Notes: generated from the sequence alone by a model not told the origin. Shown: positions 8,864 through 17,770, counted from the stretch's first letter. The stretch: 64,000 nt of DNA from Pseudorhodoferax sp032153935 (GCF_964253035.1 NZ_CAXUQL020000001.1:682001-746000), one strand, 5' to 3'. Program-made: numbers and translations.

Positions 8864-10213
8864 TCATAGCGCATCCCTCATGCGGTAGTAGGCCATGCCG
8901 AGCACAAGGGCGGGCATGCGGAGCCGGGCTCCTCCTGGAAATGAACGGTGCCGGAGACGGGCGAAGATGTCGAAGCGTGCGGCGTCACCCGTCATGGCCT
9001 CCGCCACCAGCTTGCCTGCCAGGCCCGTGAGTGCCAGGCCGTGGCCCGAGAAGCCCTGCAGGTAATACACATTGGCGTGGTGCGATCGCACTGAATACGA
9101 TCCATCGGACGGTGCACCCTGCGCACCATCCTTGAGCAGCCGCCCGAAATTGGGCGCGCGGTTCATGGAGATGTCGACGAAGCCGCCCCATGCGTGGTCG
9201 ATGCGGCAACTGGCGAGCTGCGGGAACGTCGTGGCCATCCGCTTGCGCATGCTGGCCACCAGGTTGCGCGGCGTGGCCGTGCTGTAGCTCACACGCCCGC
9301 CGTAGAGCATGCGGTGGTCGGCGGTGGGCCGGAAGTAGTCGAGCACGAAGTTGGTGTCGCACGCGGCCGAGCGCGAGGGAATCAGCGACGCGCAAAGCAC
9401 CGGATCCAGCGGCTCGGAACACACGATGTAGGTCCCCACCGGCATGATGCGCGACTCCATCTGCGCGGCCACGCCCTGCAGGTAGACGTTGCCGGCCAGC
9501 AGCACCTGCTCGGCCACGACCTGGCCACGCGCCGTGTGCACTCGCGGACGGGCGCCGGTCTGCAGCCGCGTGACGGCGCTGTCCTCGTAGATGCGGACAC
9601 CCAGGCGCTGTGCGGCCCGGGCCAGGCCCAAGCTGTACTTGAGCGGATGCAGGTGGCCCGAACGGGCATCGTGGATGCCGCTGTGAAAGCGCGGACTGGC
9701 GATCCAGCGGCCCATCTCCTGCGGCGCGATCCAGGTGGTCTGGTAACCGTAGCTGTGGTGCATGTGCTCCTGCCACTTGCGCAGCTCGGCGGCCTTGCGC
9801 GCGTTGACCGCCAGGCTCATGTAGCCCGGCTGCCAGTCGCAATCGATGCCGAACCGCTGGCAGCGCTGCGTGATCAGGTCCAGGGCCTCCAGCGTCATGT
9901 CCCAGACGTTGCGGGCCGGTTCCTTGCCGAGCTGCTGCTCGATCACGCTCTGGTCACAGGCCAGGCCGGCGATGGCCTGCCCGCCATTGCGGCCGGAGGC
10001 GCCCCAGGCCACCTGCCGGGCTTCGAGCAGCACCACCTGGCGACCCCGGTCCGCCAGTTCGATCGCGGCCGACAGGCCCGCCAGGCCGCCGCCCACGATG
10101 ACGACATCGGCCTGAACCTCACCGTCGAGTGCGGGAAACCGGACCTCGCGCGGCGCCGTGGCCGCGTAGTAGGAATCGCGCGCAAGATCCTGGTCGACGC
10201 TCAGAAAGCTCAT
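8864..10213 (-). CDS. puuB: FAD-dependent gamma-glutamylputrescine oxidase (PuuB-like)
   Basis: A 449-residue DAO-type flavoprotein. The dinucleotide-binding motif GGGLAG occupies residues 41-46, after VVIV, followed by the acidic end of beta-2. Further family marks are WGASGRNGGQ and the C-terminal GFSGHGLALTGLAGKL. PuuB oxidatively deaminates gamma-glutamylputrescine to gamma-glutamyl-aminobutyraldehyde. The aldehyde dehydrogenase PuuC that should follow is not in this cluster. This is the first gene of the minus-strand run and faces the Lrp-type regulator across a 295 bp promoter region. Confidence 0.88.
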   Translation of the reverse strand: MSFLSVDQDLARDSYYAATAPREVRFPALDGEVQADVVIVGGGLAGLSAAIELADRGRQVVLLEARQVAWGASGRNGGQAIAGLACDQSVIEQQLGKEPARNVWDMTLEALDLITQRCQRFGIDCDWQPGYMSLAVNARKAAELRKWQEHMHHSYGYQTTWIAPQEMGRWIASPRFHSGIHDARSGHLHPLKYSLGLARAAQRLGVRIYEDSAVTRLQTGARPRVHTARGQVVAEQVLLAGNVYLQGVAAQMESRIMPVGTYIVCSEPLDPVLCASLIPSRSAACDTNFVLDYFRPTADHRMLYGGRVSYSTATPRNLVASMRKRMATTFPQLASCRIDHAWGGFVDISMNRAPNFGRLLKDGAQGAPSDGSYSVRSHHANVYYLQGFSGHGLALTGLAGKLVAEAMTGDAARFDIFARLRHRSFPGGARLRMPALVLGMAYYRMRDAL

Positions 10214-10386
10214 AAATAAACGAAGCTAGCCTTAGAAAAGAAGTGCACGATCCCGGAACCAGCACCCAGCACGGACAGAGGACGGCGCGACTTCACGCCA
10301 TGTGATCGGTTGCCGTACCACGGTACTGAAAGACGTCATCCTTGTCGACCTCGCCCCATGGTGTTCACGTTCTTATCTTTGTGTTT

Positions 10387-10406
10387 TTTCGTATGCATTT
10401 CGCATG
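10387..10406. promoter_or_regulatory. Possible second Lrp half-site region
   Basis: The stretch contains TTCGTAT and TTCGCAT, with an ATGC/GCAT inversion at 10393-10405. The heptamer TTCGCAT recurs exactly in the perfect palindrome 69 bp downstream. Lrp-family octamers often bind several such sites, so this could be an auxiliary site; that is inference. Confidence 0.4.
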
Positions 10407-10465
10407 CCAGTTTAGGCGGGCGCGGACGCAATCGGGTTGCGCTTGGGTGGAGGGTGAACCCTGCG

Positions 10466-10486
10466 TATTCGCATAACATGCGAATA
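10466..10486. promoter_or_regulatory. Perfect inverted repeat, probable Lrp/AsnC-family operator
   Basis: TATTCGCAT at 10466-10474 and ATGCGAATA at 10478-10486 are exact inverted repeats separated by AAC. The site lies 23 bp before the regulator start and 253 bp upstream of puuB. Symmetry, AT-rich arms and position fit an autoregulatory operator that may also control the polyamine operon. Confidence 0.72.
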
Positions 10487-10508
10487 TCCTTGTCCATTAC
10501 AGAATCCA

Positions 10509-11006
10509 ATGCGAAAGTTCGAGGCTGACGTGCAATTCGACGCGATTGACGAGGCCATCCTGCGAGAGTTGCAGCACGACGCCAAGCTCTCCAATGTGGA
10601 ACTGGCCAACCGGGTGCAGCTGTCGCCATCGGCGTGTTTGCGGCGCGTCAAGTTGCTGGAGGATGGCGGGGTCATCACGCACTACGTGGCTTTGGTCAAC
10701 CCCAGGGCGGTGGGCCAGCCGGGCACCTCGTTCACCATCGTCAACATCGAACGGACCACGCCGGACGCCTTGCGCGCCTTCGAGCAGGCGGTGGCGGACG
10801 AGCCGCGCATCCAGGATTGCTTTTATGTCGCCGGCAGCAACGACTACCTGCTGCGCTTCACCTACCGCGACGCCGACGACCTCGAGCGCTTCTATGGCGA
10901 AGTGCTGTCACGCCTGCCCGGCGTGGTGCGCTCGAACTCCATGTTGGTGCTGCGCACCGTCAAGCGCACGACCGCGCTGGCGCTGCGCTCCGAACTGCGC
11001 CAGTAG
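10509..11006 (+). CDS. Lrp/AsnC-family transcriptional regulator
   Basis: A 165-residue regulator with an N-terminal winged helix-turn-helix (about residues 10-60; LSNVELANRVQLSPSACLRR is the recognition part). A C-terminal RAM/AsnC ligand domain (about 75-150) follows, with the usual SNDYLLRF beta-strand. It is divergent from the polyamine operon, beside a perfect palindrome, so it is the likely local regulator, with an amino acid or polyamine catabolite as effector (inference). The start beginning MRKFEAD gives the usual family length. Confidence 0.93.
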   Translation: MRKFEADVQFDAIDEAILRELQHDAKLSNVELANRVQLSPSACLRRVKLLEDGGVITHYVALVNPRAVGQPGTSFTIVNIERTTPDALRAFEQAVADEPRIQDCFYVAGSNDYLLRFTYRDADDLERFYGEVLSRLPGVVRSNSMLVLRTVKRTTALALRSELRQ

Positions 11007-11011
11007 CGGGG

Positions 11012-11779
11012 CTAGTACGCGCTCAGCGCACCGTCGACGAAGACCTTGAGCTCGCCCGGCGCAAAAGCCGTCCAGGCCTCGTTGGTCGTGAGCGGCGTGG
11101 TCACGACCACGGCCACGCGGTCGTCGGGCGTGGTCAGGCTGGAGAAGTCGACCGAGAGGTCTTCGTCGGCCAGCTGGGCCTGCGTGAACGGATGGCGCCG
11201 CTCTACGTAGTGCAACAGCGTGGACGCATGGGCCCACAGCGCCTGGCCGTTGGACAGCAGGAAGTTGAAGGTGCCGTGGCGTGCGATGCGCGGTGCCAGT
11301 TCGCGCAGCGTGATGCTGAGCTCCTCGACCGTGGGCACGCCGGCATGGGACTTGGCCAGCTCCTGCATGATCCAGCAGAAGGCGCGCTCGCTGTCGGTGC
11401 TGCCGACCGGGCGGAATGCCCCGTGCAGCCGCGGGTGGAAGTCCTTCAGGTCGCCGTTGTGCGCGAACACCCAGTAGCGGCCCCAGAGCTCGCGCACGAA
11501 GGGGTGGCAGTTCTCCAGCGCCACCACGCCCTGCGTGGCCTTGCGGATGTGCGAGATCACGTTGCGGCTCTTGATCGGATAGCGCCGGATCAGCTCGGCC
11601 ACCGGCGATTCGCAGGCGCTCTGGTGGTCGACGAAGTGGCGCAGCCCATGGCCCTCGAAGAAGGCGATGCCCCAGCCGTCGCTGTGGTGGTCGGTGCGGC
11701 CGCCGCGCTCGGCGAAGCCGGTGAAGCTGAACACCACGTCGGTCGGCGTGTTGCAGTTCATGCCCAGCAGTTGGCACAT
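11012..11779 (-). CDS. Class II glutamine amidotransferase (YafJ-like)
   Basis: A 255-residue Ntn-type glutaminase domain without a fused synthetase. The ATG at 11779 places Cys directly after the initiator Met (MCQLLGMN), as required for the N-terminal nucleophile; the open frame extends 21 residues upstream but would bury that Cys. HSDGWGIAF, SHIRKAT and FAHNGDL are the substrate-binding and oxyanion motifs. YafJ-type proteins are common but of uncertain physiological substrate. It ends 5 bp from the convergent Lrp gene, and its start is 2 bp from the MFS gene stop, so it is probably in that operon. Confidence 0.9.
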   Translation of the reverse strand: MCQLLGMNCNTPTDVVFSFTGFAERGGRTDHHSDGWGIAFFEGHGLRHFVDHQSACESPVAELIRRYPIKSRNVISHIRKATQGVVALENCHPFVRELWGRYWVFAHNGDLKDFHPRLHGAFRPVGSTDSERAFCWIMQELAKSHAGVPTVEELSITLRELAPRIARHGTFNFLLSNGQALWAHASTLLHYVERRHPFTQAQLADEDLSVDFSSLTTPDDRVAVVVTTPLTTNEAWTAFAPGELKVFVDGALSAY

Positions 11780-11781
11780 GG

Positions 11782-13245
11782 TCAGGCTCCCGCGCGCGGG
11801 TCGGCGCGCAACTGGCGCGCCGCCGCGATCGCCAGCACGCACAGCGCGGCCAGCATCAGAAAGGTTTCATTGAACGCGGCCAGGCGCTCGGTGCTCACGC
11901 CCGCCTGTGGCAGCAGGCTCTGGCCGTGCGCGGCCAGCCGCCATTCGAGCACGATGCCGCACAGGCTCACGCCGGTGGCACCGCCCAGCATGCGCAGGAA
12001 GTTGATCGCGCTGGCACCCTGCGGGATCAGCGGCTTGTCGAGCGAGCGCATGGCACCCAGGTTCAGCGAGGGCAGGATGAAGCCCAGGCCGATGCGGCCC
12101 AGGATGGCCCAGGCCACGAGCCAGGCGATCGGGCTGGCCGCTGGCACCGCCATCATGAGCGCGAACGAGGCCGCCAGCAGCGCCAGGCCAGTGCTCACGA
12201 GCAGTGACGCCGGCTTGCGGTCCGCGAGCCGGCCGACCAGGGCCATGGTGCCGGCCAGGACGAGGCTGGCAGGGACCAGGATGGTGCCCACGTGCGCGGC
12301 CGACAGGTGCAGCGCCGACTGCATGTAGACCGGCAGCAGGTAGGTGGAGCCGAACAGCGCCGTGCCGTAGATGCCCGAGACCACGCAGCCCATGGCATAG
12401 GCGCGCGACTGGAACAACCGCATGTCCATGAGCGGCAGCCCGCCGCCGCGGGTCTGGCGCTCCTGCCACCAGATGAAGCCGCCGAAGGCCGCTACGGCCG
12501 CGGCCAGCAGCAGCACCGCCAGCGCGCCCGGCCGCGCGTGCAGTTCCACCATGCCGTTGAGCAGGCACAGCGTGCCCACCGTGCCCAGCACCAGGCCGGA
12601 CCAGTCGAGCCGGCCGCCGTCGCGTGTGGCCACCGTGCCGCCCGGCGCCGTCATGGGCACGTAGGTACGCGCCAGCCACAGCGAGGCCATGCAGAAGGGC
12701 ACGACCATGAAGAAGATCGAGCGCCAGCCGAAGGCCTCGACCAGCAGGCCACCGATGCTGGGGCCGATGGCCGGCGCCAGCACCACGCCCATGCCGAAGA
12801 TGCCGGTGGCGCGGCCCTGCTCGTGCGGCTGGAACGCGCGCAGGATGATGATGGCAGGGATGGGCTGCACCACGCCCGCGGCCAGGCCCTCGGCCACGCG
12901 GGCCGCCAGCACCAGGCCGAAGTCCGAGGCGAAGCCGCCCGCGATGCCGCCCGCCATGAGCAGCCACATGGCGCCCGAATAGGTGCGGCGGTAGCCGTAG
13001 CGCGCCAGCAGCCAGGGCGTGGTCAGCATGGAGCTGGTCATGGCGACCATGAAGCCCGAGCTGACCCAGGCCGCACGCGAAGGCCCCAGCGCGAACTGGT
13101 GGCTCATGTCCGGCACCGCCACGTTGACGATGGTGGAGGACATGATGGACGCCATCGTGCCCACCATGACCGACAGCAGCAGCAGCCAGCGGTAGCGCGG
13201 CCCGTAGCGGGCCCGCAGGTCGGGCAGGGAAGACGTCGCGCTCAA
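11782..13245 (-). CDS. DHA2-family MFS drug/efflux transporter
   Basis: A 487-residue integral membrane protein of the 14-helix drug:H+ antiporter type (EmrB/QacA-like). The first helix is about residues 18-40, with the family motif STIVNVAVPDM just after it. Motif C-like sequence GMGVVLAPAIGPSIGGLLVE is in helix 5. Substrate cannot be deduced. No MFP (EmrA-like) partner or TolC is adjacent, so it probably exports across the inner membrane alone. It is followed by the class II amidotransferase with almost no gap. Confidence 0.9.
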   Translation of the reverse strand: MSATSSLPDLRARYGPRYRWLLLLSVMVGTMASIMSSTIVNVAVPDMSHQFALGPSRAAWVSSGFMVAMTSSMLTTPWLLARYGYRRTYSGAMWLLMAGGIAGGFASDFGLVLAARVAEGLAAGVVQPIPAIIILRAFQPHEQGRATGIFGMGVVLAPAIGPSIGGLLVEAFGWRSIFFMVVPFCMASLWLARTYVPMTAPGGTVATRDGGRLDWSGLVLGTVGTLCLLNGMVELHARPGALAVLLLAAAVAAFGGFIWWQERQTRGGGLPLMDMRLFQSRAYAMGCVVSGIYGTALFGSTYLLPVYMQSALHLSAAHVGTILVPASLVLAGTMALVGRLADRKPASLLVSTGLALLAASFALMMAVPAASPIAWLVAWAILGRIGLGFILPSLNLGAMRSLDKPLIPQGASAINFLRMLGGATGVSLCGIVLEWRLAAHGQSLLPQAGVSTERLAAFNETFLMLAALCVLAIAAARQLRADPRAGA

Positions 13246-13270
13246 GGGACGAGGGCCGTGGCCGGCCCGC

Positions 13271-13459
13271 CTACTTCTTCTCGGACCAGAGCTGGCCGCC
13301 GGTGGCCCAGTTCTCGCGCTTGATGTCGGTGATGAGGATGTCGACCGATTCCGGCGAGCCGCCGAGGATCTCGACGGAGACGCGCGTGATCTCGGCCACG
13401 AGCTTCTTCTTCTGCTCGATGGTGCGGCCTTCCATCATTTCGACGTGGTACGTGGGCAT
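13271..13459 (-). CDS. 4-oxalocrotonate tautomerase family protein
   Basis: A 62-residue protein of the small tautomerase family. Pro follows Met, giving the N-terminal catalytic proline after Met removal. The helix TIEQKKKLVAEITRVSVEILG and strand ESVDILITDIKRENWATGG match 4-OT subunits, which form hexamers and interconvert unsaturated keto acids. No aromatic meta-cleavage genes are adjacent, so the substrate is unknown. GGAG lies a few bases before the ATG. Confidence 0.9.
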   Translation of the reverse strand: MPTYHVEMMEGRTIEQKKKLVAEITRVSVEILGGSPESVDILITDIKRENWATGGQLWSEKK

Positions 13460-13495
13460 GGGTGGTTCTCCTGCAAGGGCTGAAAGCCACGCATG

Positions 13496-13711
13496 TTAGC
13501 CCTGGGCACAGCGCGCGCAGACACAGGCCAGACCACGCGCGGCTGGCGGCACGCGGGCCAGCACCTCGGGGGCGATGCGGGCCTGCATGCACCAGCAGTC
13601 GGCAGCGCGCGTGGCTTCGCCACAGGCGATGGTGCAGGCATTGACCTGGCCGCACAGCGGACAGGTGCCAGCGTCGGGCACGGGCAGCGGCGACAGGGGT
13701 GCGGCGAGCAT
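13496..13711 (-). CDS. Small cysteine-rich CWC-type protein
   Basis: A 71-residue protein with nine cysteines (17, 20, 26, 30, 39, 41, 63, 65, 68), including CPLC, CWC and CVCARC. I recognise the Cys-rich CWC family (CxxC, then CWC, then CxxC), presumably zinc-binding, with no known function. The ATG at 13711 gives a family-like length; a longer open frame exists upstream but is antisense to the next gene. No membrane segment is visible. It lies 36 bp upstream of the tautomerase gene and may share its transcript. Confidence 0.72.
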   Translation of the reverse strand: MLAAPLSPLPVPDAGTCPLCGQVNACTIACGEATRAADCWCMQARIAPEVLARVPPAARGLACVCARCAQG

Positions 13712-13816
13712 GCAAATGAGTGTAGGCCAAGCCCGCGTCCGCCCGGGCCTGCGCCGAAGGCCACTTCCCGGCCTGCACAATGGACGACGCTTTCCATCCA
13801 GAACAAGGAGAACCTC

Positions 13817-14167
13817 ATGCTGGCAAACATCCTGATCGTGCTCGTGGCGCTGCTGCACCTGTACTTCCTGGTCCTGGAAATGGTGCTCTGGGACAAGCCC
13901 CAGGGCATGAAGGCCTTCAATCTCACGCCCGAGAAGGCCGAGATGACCAAGGCCATGGCCGCCAACCAGGGGCTGTACAACGGCTTCCTGGCAGCCGGGC
14001 TGCTCTGGGGCCTGAACCTGGGCGCCGAAGGCCTGCACATCAAGGTCTTCTTCCTGGCCTGCGTGGCGGTGGCCGGCGTATTCGGCGCCATCACCGTCAG
14101 CCGCAAGATCTTCTTCATCCAGGCGCTGCCGGCCCTGCTCGCCCTCGCCGCGCTCTGGCTGCTGTAA
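13817..14167 (+). CDS. DUF1304 small membrane protein
   Basis: A 116-residue protein with four hydrophobic segments (about 3-22, 48-66, 74-92 and 97-115) and the signature LHLYFLVLEMVLW near the N-terminus, typical of DUF1304. These are small inner-membrane proteins of unknown function. AAGGAG six bases before the ATG at 13817 decides this start over longer in-frame options. It stands alone, convergent with the AI-2E-family permease 3 bp away. Confidence 0.88.
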   Translation: MLANILIVLVALLHLYFLVLEMVLWDKPQGMKAFNLTPEKAEMTKAMAANQGLYNGFLAAGLLWGLNLGAEGLHIKVFFLACVAVAGVFGAITVSRKIFFIQALPALLALAALWLL

Positions 14168-14170
14168 GGG

Positions 14171-15286
14171 CTACAGCACCTCGTCGTCCGCGGACGGGCG
14201 GGGGGCGGCGGTGGCCTCGGCCAGCGCATTGGCCTGGGCCTGCTCGGTGGCAAAGATGTCCCACACGGCGATGAACATGGCCGCGATCAGCGGCCCGATC
14301 ACGAAGCCGTTGAGCCCGAACAGCCCCATGCCGCCCAAGGTGCTGATCAGCACCACGTAATCGGGCATCTTGGTGTCCTTGCCCACCAGCAGCGGGCGCA
14401 TCACGTTGTCGACCAGTCCGATCACGACCACGCCGTAGACCACCAGGCCGATGCCCTGCAGCGTCGATCCGGTGGCCAGCAGGTAGATCGCCACCGGACC
14501 CCAGACCAGGCCGGCACCCACGGCCGGCAGCAGCGACAGGAAGGCCATCAGCACCGCCCACAGCACCGGCGCATGGATGCCCAGCACCCAGAACGCCAGC
14601 CCGCCGAGTGCGCCCTGCACGGCGGCGACGGCGATGTTGCCCTTCACCGTGGCGCGGATCACGGTGGTGAACTTGCCCGAGAGGTTGCGCAGGTAGCTCG
14701 CGTTGAGCGGGATCGCGTCGCGCATGCGCCGCGTCAGCTGGGCGCCGTCGCGCAGCAGGAAGAACAGCAGGTACAGCATGATGAAGAAGCTGACCACGAA
14801 GTCGAAGGTGTTCTGCCCGATGTCGATGGCCTGCTGCGCGATGCGCTGGCTGCCTTGCTGCAGCGCGGTCACGAGGCGCTGCTGCAGACCGTCCAGGTCG
14901 TCCAGGCCGAAGCGGTCCAGCAGCTGTGTGAACCAGGAAGGCAGCGCGGCATAGATCTGGTGGGCGTAGCCGGAGAAGCTCACGCCGCCATCGCGCACCT
15001 TGGCGTACAGCGCCGTCACCTCCTGCACCACGGAGCTCGTGATCATGGCCAGCGGCAGGATCACGAGCAGCACGATGATGAGCAAGGTGAGCAGCGCGGC
15101 CAGCGTGGGCCGCTGGCGCGTCTTCACCAGCAGGCGCCGGTACAGCGGCGCGAACACGATCGCCAGCACCGCCCCCCAGAACACCGCACCATAGAAGGGC
15201 AACAGGATCCAGCCGAAGGCGACCGAGACGGCGACCAGCAGCAGGATGAAGGCTTTTTGTTCGAGCGCCGGGGGCTGGGAAGACAT
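14171..15286 (-). CDS. AI-2E family transporter / PerM-type permease
   Basis: A 371-residue membrane protein with the family layout: paired N-terminal helices (about 12-50), a third helix (LLTLLIIVLLVILPLAMI), a long soluble stretch, then the C-terminal bundle with the motif GLVWGPVAIYLLATG. Members include TqsA and PerM; substrates vary from signal molecules to sodium and are not predictable here. The start at 15286 (MSSQPP) is the usual N-terminus; an ATG 11 codons upstream is an alternative. A terminator separates it from malate synthase upstream. Confidence 0.88.
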   Translation of the reverse strand: MSSQPPALEQKAFILLLVAVSVAFGWILLPFYGAVFWGAVLAIVFAPLYRRLLVKTRQRPTLAALLTLLIIVLLVILPLAMITSSVVQEVTALYAKVRDGGVSFSGYAHQIYAALPSWFTQLLDRFGLDDLDGLQQRLVTALQQGSQRIAQQAIDIGQNTFDFVVSFFIMLYLLFFLLRDGAQLTRRMRDAIPLNASYLRNLSGKFTTVIRATVKGNIAVAAVQGALGGLAFWVLGIHAPVLWAVLMAFLSLLPAVGAGLVWGPVAIYLLATGSTLQGIGLVVYGVVVIGLVDNVMRPLLVGKDTKMPDYVVLISTLGGMGLFGLNGFVIGPLIAAMFIAVWDIFATEQAQANALAEATAAPRPSADDEVL

Positions 15287-15393
15287 GGACGAGGCAGGGC
15301 TGGCGGAGGTGCCGCGCATCGTATCGGCAAAAGGCGGCCCGCCCCGGGCAACCCGCCACCACTGCGGGTCGGACAGGACGCCGTCCATGATGC

Positions 15394-15416
15394 AAAACGG
15401 CGCCCGCAGGCGCCGT
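15394..15416 (-). terminator. Rho-independent terminator after glcB
   Basis: Read on the minus strand, ACGGCGCC and GGCGCCGT form a perfect 8 bp GC stem with a 4-base loop, followed directly by TTTT. It lies 26 bp past the malate synthase stop and ahead of the AI-2E-family gene. Confidence 0.75.
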
Positions 15417-15441
15417 CTCGCATCGGAGATAGGAAGACCGC

Positions 15442-17637
15442 TCAGCCCGCCTTCACCTTCAACCGCCACGCATGCAGCAGCGGTTCGGTGTAACCACTCG
15501 GCTGCTCCTTGCCCTTGAACACCAGGTCCAGCGCAGCCTGGAACGCCGCGCCCTGCGGGTTGGCCACCAGGCTCTTGTACAGCGGGTCGCCGGCGTTCTG
15601 CTTGTCGACCACGGCGGCCATGCGCGTGAAGGTCTCGCGCACCTGGGCCTCGGTCACCACGCCGTGCTGCAGCCAGTTGGCCATGTGCTGGCTGCTGATG
15701 CGCAGCGTGGCGCGGTCTTCCATGAGGCCCACGTTGTGGATGTCGGGCACCTTGGAGCAGCCCACGCCCTGGTCGATCCAGCGCACCACGTAGCCCAGGA
15801 TGCCCTGGGCGTTGTTGTCGAGCTCCTGCTGCTTGTCTGCCGCGGACCAGTTGGTGTCCGTCGCCACCGGCACGGTCAGCAGGCCGTTCAGGATGGCGTC
15901 GCGCTCGGCCGCCACGTCGGTCTTCTCGAGCTCCTTCTGCACGTCCGCCACGCTGACCTGGTGGTAGTGCAGCGCATGCAGCGTCGCTGCCGTGGGGCTG
16001 GGCACCCAGGCGGTGTTGGCGCCGGCCTTGGGGTGGCCGATCTTCTGCACCAGCATGTCGGCCATCAGATCGGGCATGGCCCACATGCCCTTGCCAATCT
16101 GGGCCTTGCCGCGCAGGCCGGCGGCCAGGCCGACCAGCACGTTGTTCTTCTCGTACGACGTGATCCAGGGCGTGGTCTTCATCGCGCCCTTGCGCAGCAT
16201 CGGGCCGGCGTACATCGCGGTGTGCATCTCGTCGCCCGTGCGGTCCAGGAAGCCGGTGTTGATGAAGGCCACGCGGCTGGCGGCCGCGGCGATGCAGGCC
16301 GCCAGGTTCACGCTGGTGCGGCGCTCCTCGTCCATGATGCCCAGCTTGACCGTGCTGTCCGCCAGGCCCAGCAGCCGCTCGACGCGGCCGAACAGCTCGC
16401 TCGCGAAGGCCACCTCGGCCGGGCCGTGCATCTTGGGCTTGACGATGTAGACCGAGCCCGTGCGCGAGTTGCGCACGGTCTGGCCGGCGCGGGGCTTCAG
16501 GTCGTGCAGCGCGATGGTGGTCGTGACGACCGCGTCCAGGATGCCTTCCGGGATCTCCTTGGTGGAGCCGTCGGCCGCCGTGTAGAGCACGGCCGGGTTG
16601 GTCATCAGGTGGCCGACATTGCGCACGAACATCAGCGAGCGGCCGTGCAGCGTCACGGGCTGGCCGTTGGCGCCGGTGTACTGGCGGTCCGGGTTCAGGC
16701 CGCGCGTGAAGGTCTTGCCGCCCTTGGCGACTTCCTCGGTCAGCGTGCCCTGCAGGATGCCCAGCCAGTTGCCGTACGCGACCACCTTGTCGTCGGCGTC
16801 GACCACGGCGACGGAGTCTTCCAGGTCCAGGATGGTGGACAGCGCGGATTCGAGCACGACATCGCTGACGCCGGCCGCGTCGCTCTGGCCGATGGCCGTG
16901 CTGCGGTCGATGCGGATGTCGATGTGGATGCCGTTGTGCTGGAGCAGCACCGACGAGGGGGCAGCCGCATCGCCCTGGAAACCGATGAACTGGGCGGCGT
17001 CCTTCAGGCCCGTGGCCCCGGCACCGGTCTGCACCACGAGCTTGCCGCCCTCGACGCGGTAGCCGGTCGCATCCTTGTGCGAACCGCTGGCCAGCGGCGC
17101 GGCCTCGTCCAGGAACTTGCGCGCGAACGCGATGACCTTGGCGCCGCGGACCGGGTTGTAGCCGCCGGCCTTCTCGGCGCCGTCGTCTTCGGAAACCGCG
17201 TCGGTGCCGTACAGCGCGTCGTACAGCGAGCCCCAACGTGCGTTGGCCGCGTTCAGCGCGTAGCGCGCGTTCAGGATCGGCACCACCAGCTGCGGGCCGG
17301 CCTGGGTGGCCAGTTCGGCGTCGACGTTGGTGGTGGTTGCCTTGGCGCCCGCGGGCACCGGCACCAGGTAGCCGATCTTCTCCAGGAAGGCGCGGTAGGC
17401 CGGCATGTCGGCGATCGGGCCGGGGTGGGCCCGGTGCCAGGCATCCAGTTCAGCCTGCAGGCGGTCGCGCTCGGCCAGCAGCGCGATGTTCTTGGGCGCC
17501 AGGTCGCCGACGATGGCATCGAAGCCCTTCCAGAACGTGGCCGCTTCGATGCCGGTGCCGGGCAGCACCTTGTCTTCGATGAAACGGGCCAGGTTGGTCG
17601 CGACCTGGAGGCGGTGGTAGGTGGTGCGTGCGGTCAT
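15442..17637 (-). CDS. glcB: Malate synthase G
   Basis: A 731-residue malate synthase G, condensing glyoxylate and acetyl-CoA to malate. The length agrees with the G isoform (about 720) and not the shorter A form. Recognisable segments are LEDSVAVVDADDK (magnesium-binding acid near residue 280), the arginine-rich RNVGHLMTNPAV region, and GKGMWAMPDLMADML near the active site. The C-terminal block DIHNVGLMEDRATLRISSQHMANWL is also typical. The ATG at 17637 gives the usual MTARTTYHRLQVA start. It is monocistronic, ended by a strong terminator. Confidence 0.96.
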   Translation of the reverse strand: MTARTTYHRLQVATNLARFIEDKVLPGTGIEAATFWKGFDAIVGDLAPKNIALLAERDRLQAELDAWHRAHPGPIADMPAYRAFLEKIGYLVPVPAGAKATTTNVDAELATQAGPQLVVPILNARYALNAANARWGSLYDALYGTDAVSEDDGAEKAGGYNPVRGAKVIAFARKFLDEAAPLASGSHKDATGYRVEGGKLVVQTGAGATGLKDAAQFIGFQGDAAAPSSVLLQHNGIHIDIRIDRSTAIGQSDAAGVSDVVLESALSTILDLEDSVAVVDADDKVVAYGNWLGILQGTLTEEVAKGGKTFTRGLNPDRQYTGANGQPVTLHGRSLMFVRNVGHLMTNPAVLYTAADGSTKEIPEGILDAVVTTTIALHDLKPRAGQTVRNSRTGSVYIVKPKMHGPAEVAFASELFGRVERLLGLADSTVKLGIMDEERRTSVNLAACIAAAASRVAFINTGFLDRTGDEMHTAMYAGPMLRKGAMKTTPWITSYEKNNVLVGLAAGLRGKAQIGKGMWAMPDLMADMLVQKIGHPKAGANTAWVPSPTAATLHALHYHQVSVADVQKELEKTDVAAERDAILNGLLTVPVATDTNWSAADKQQELDNNAQGILGYVVRWIDQGVGCSKVPDIHNVGLMEDRATLRISSQHMANWLQHGVVTEAQVRETFTRMAAVVDKQNAGDPLYKSLVANPQGAAFQAALDLVFKGKEQPSGYTEPLLHAWRLKVKAG

Positions 17638-17770
17638 GGCTGGCCTTTCGGAGTCCGGATGCAGAAAAGGATCGTCGGGGGATGCAGAAAACGGGCCGCG
17701 CGCTCGGGCACATCGCGGCATCCCCTGACTTTAGAGGACACTGGGCCTTCGATTGCGCACCGCAGCAGCG

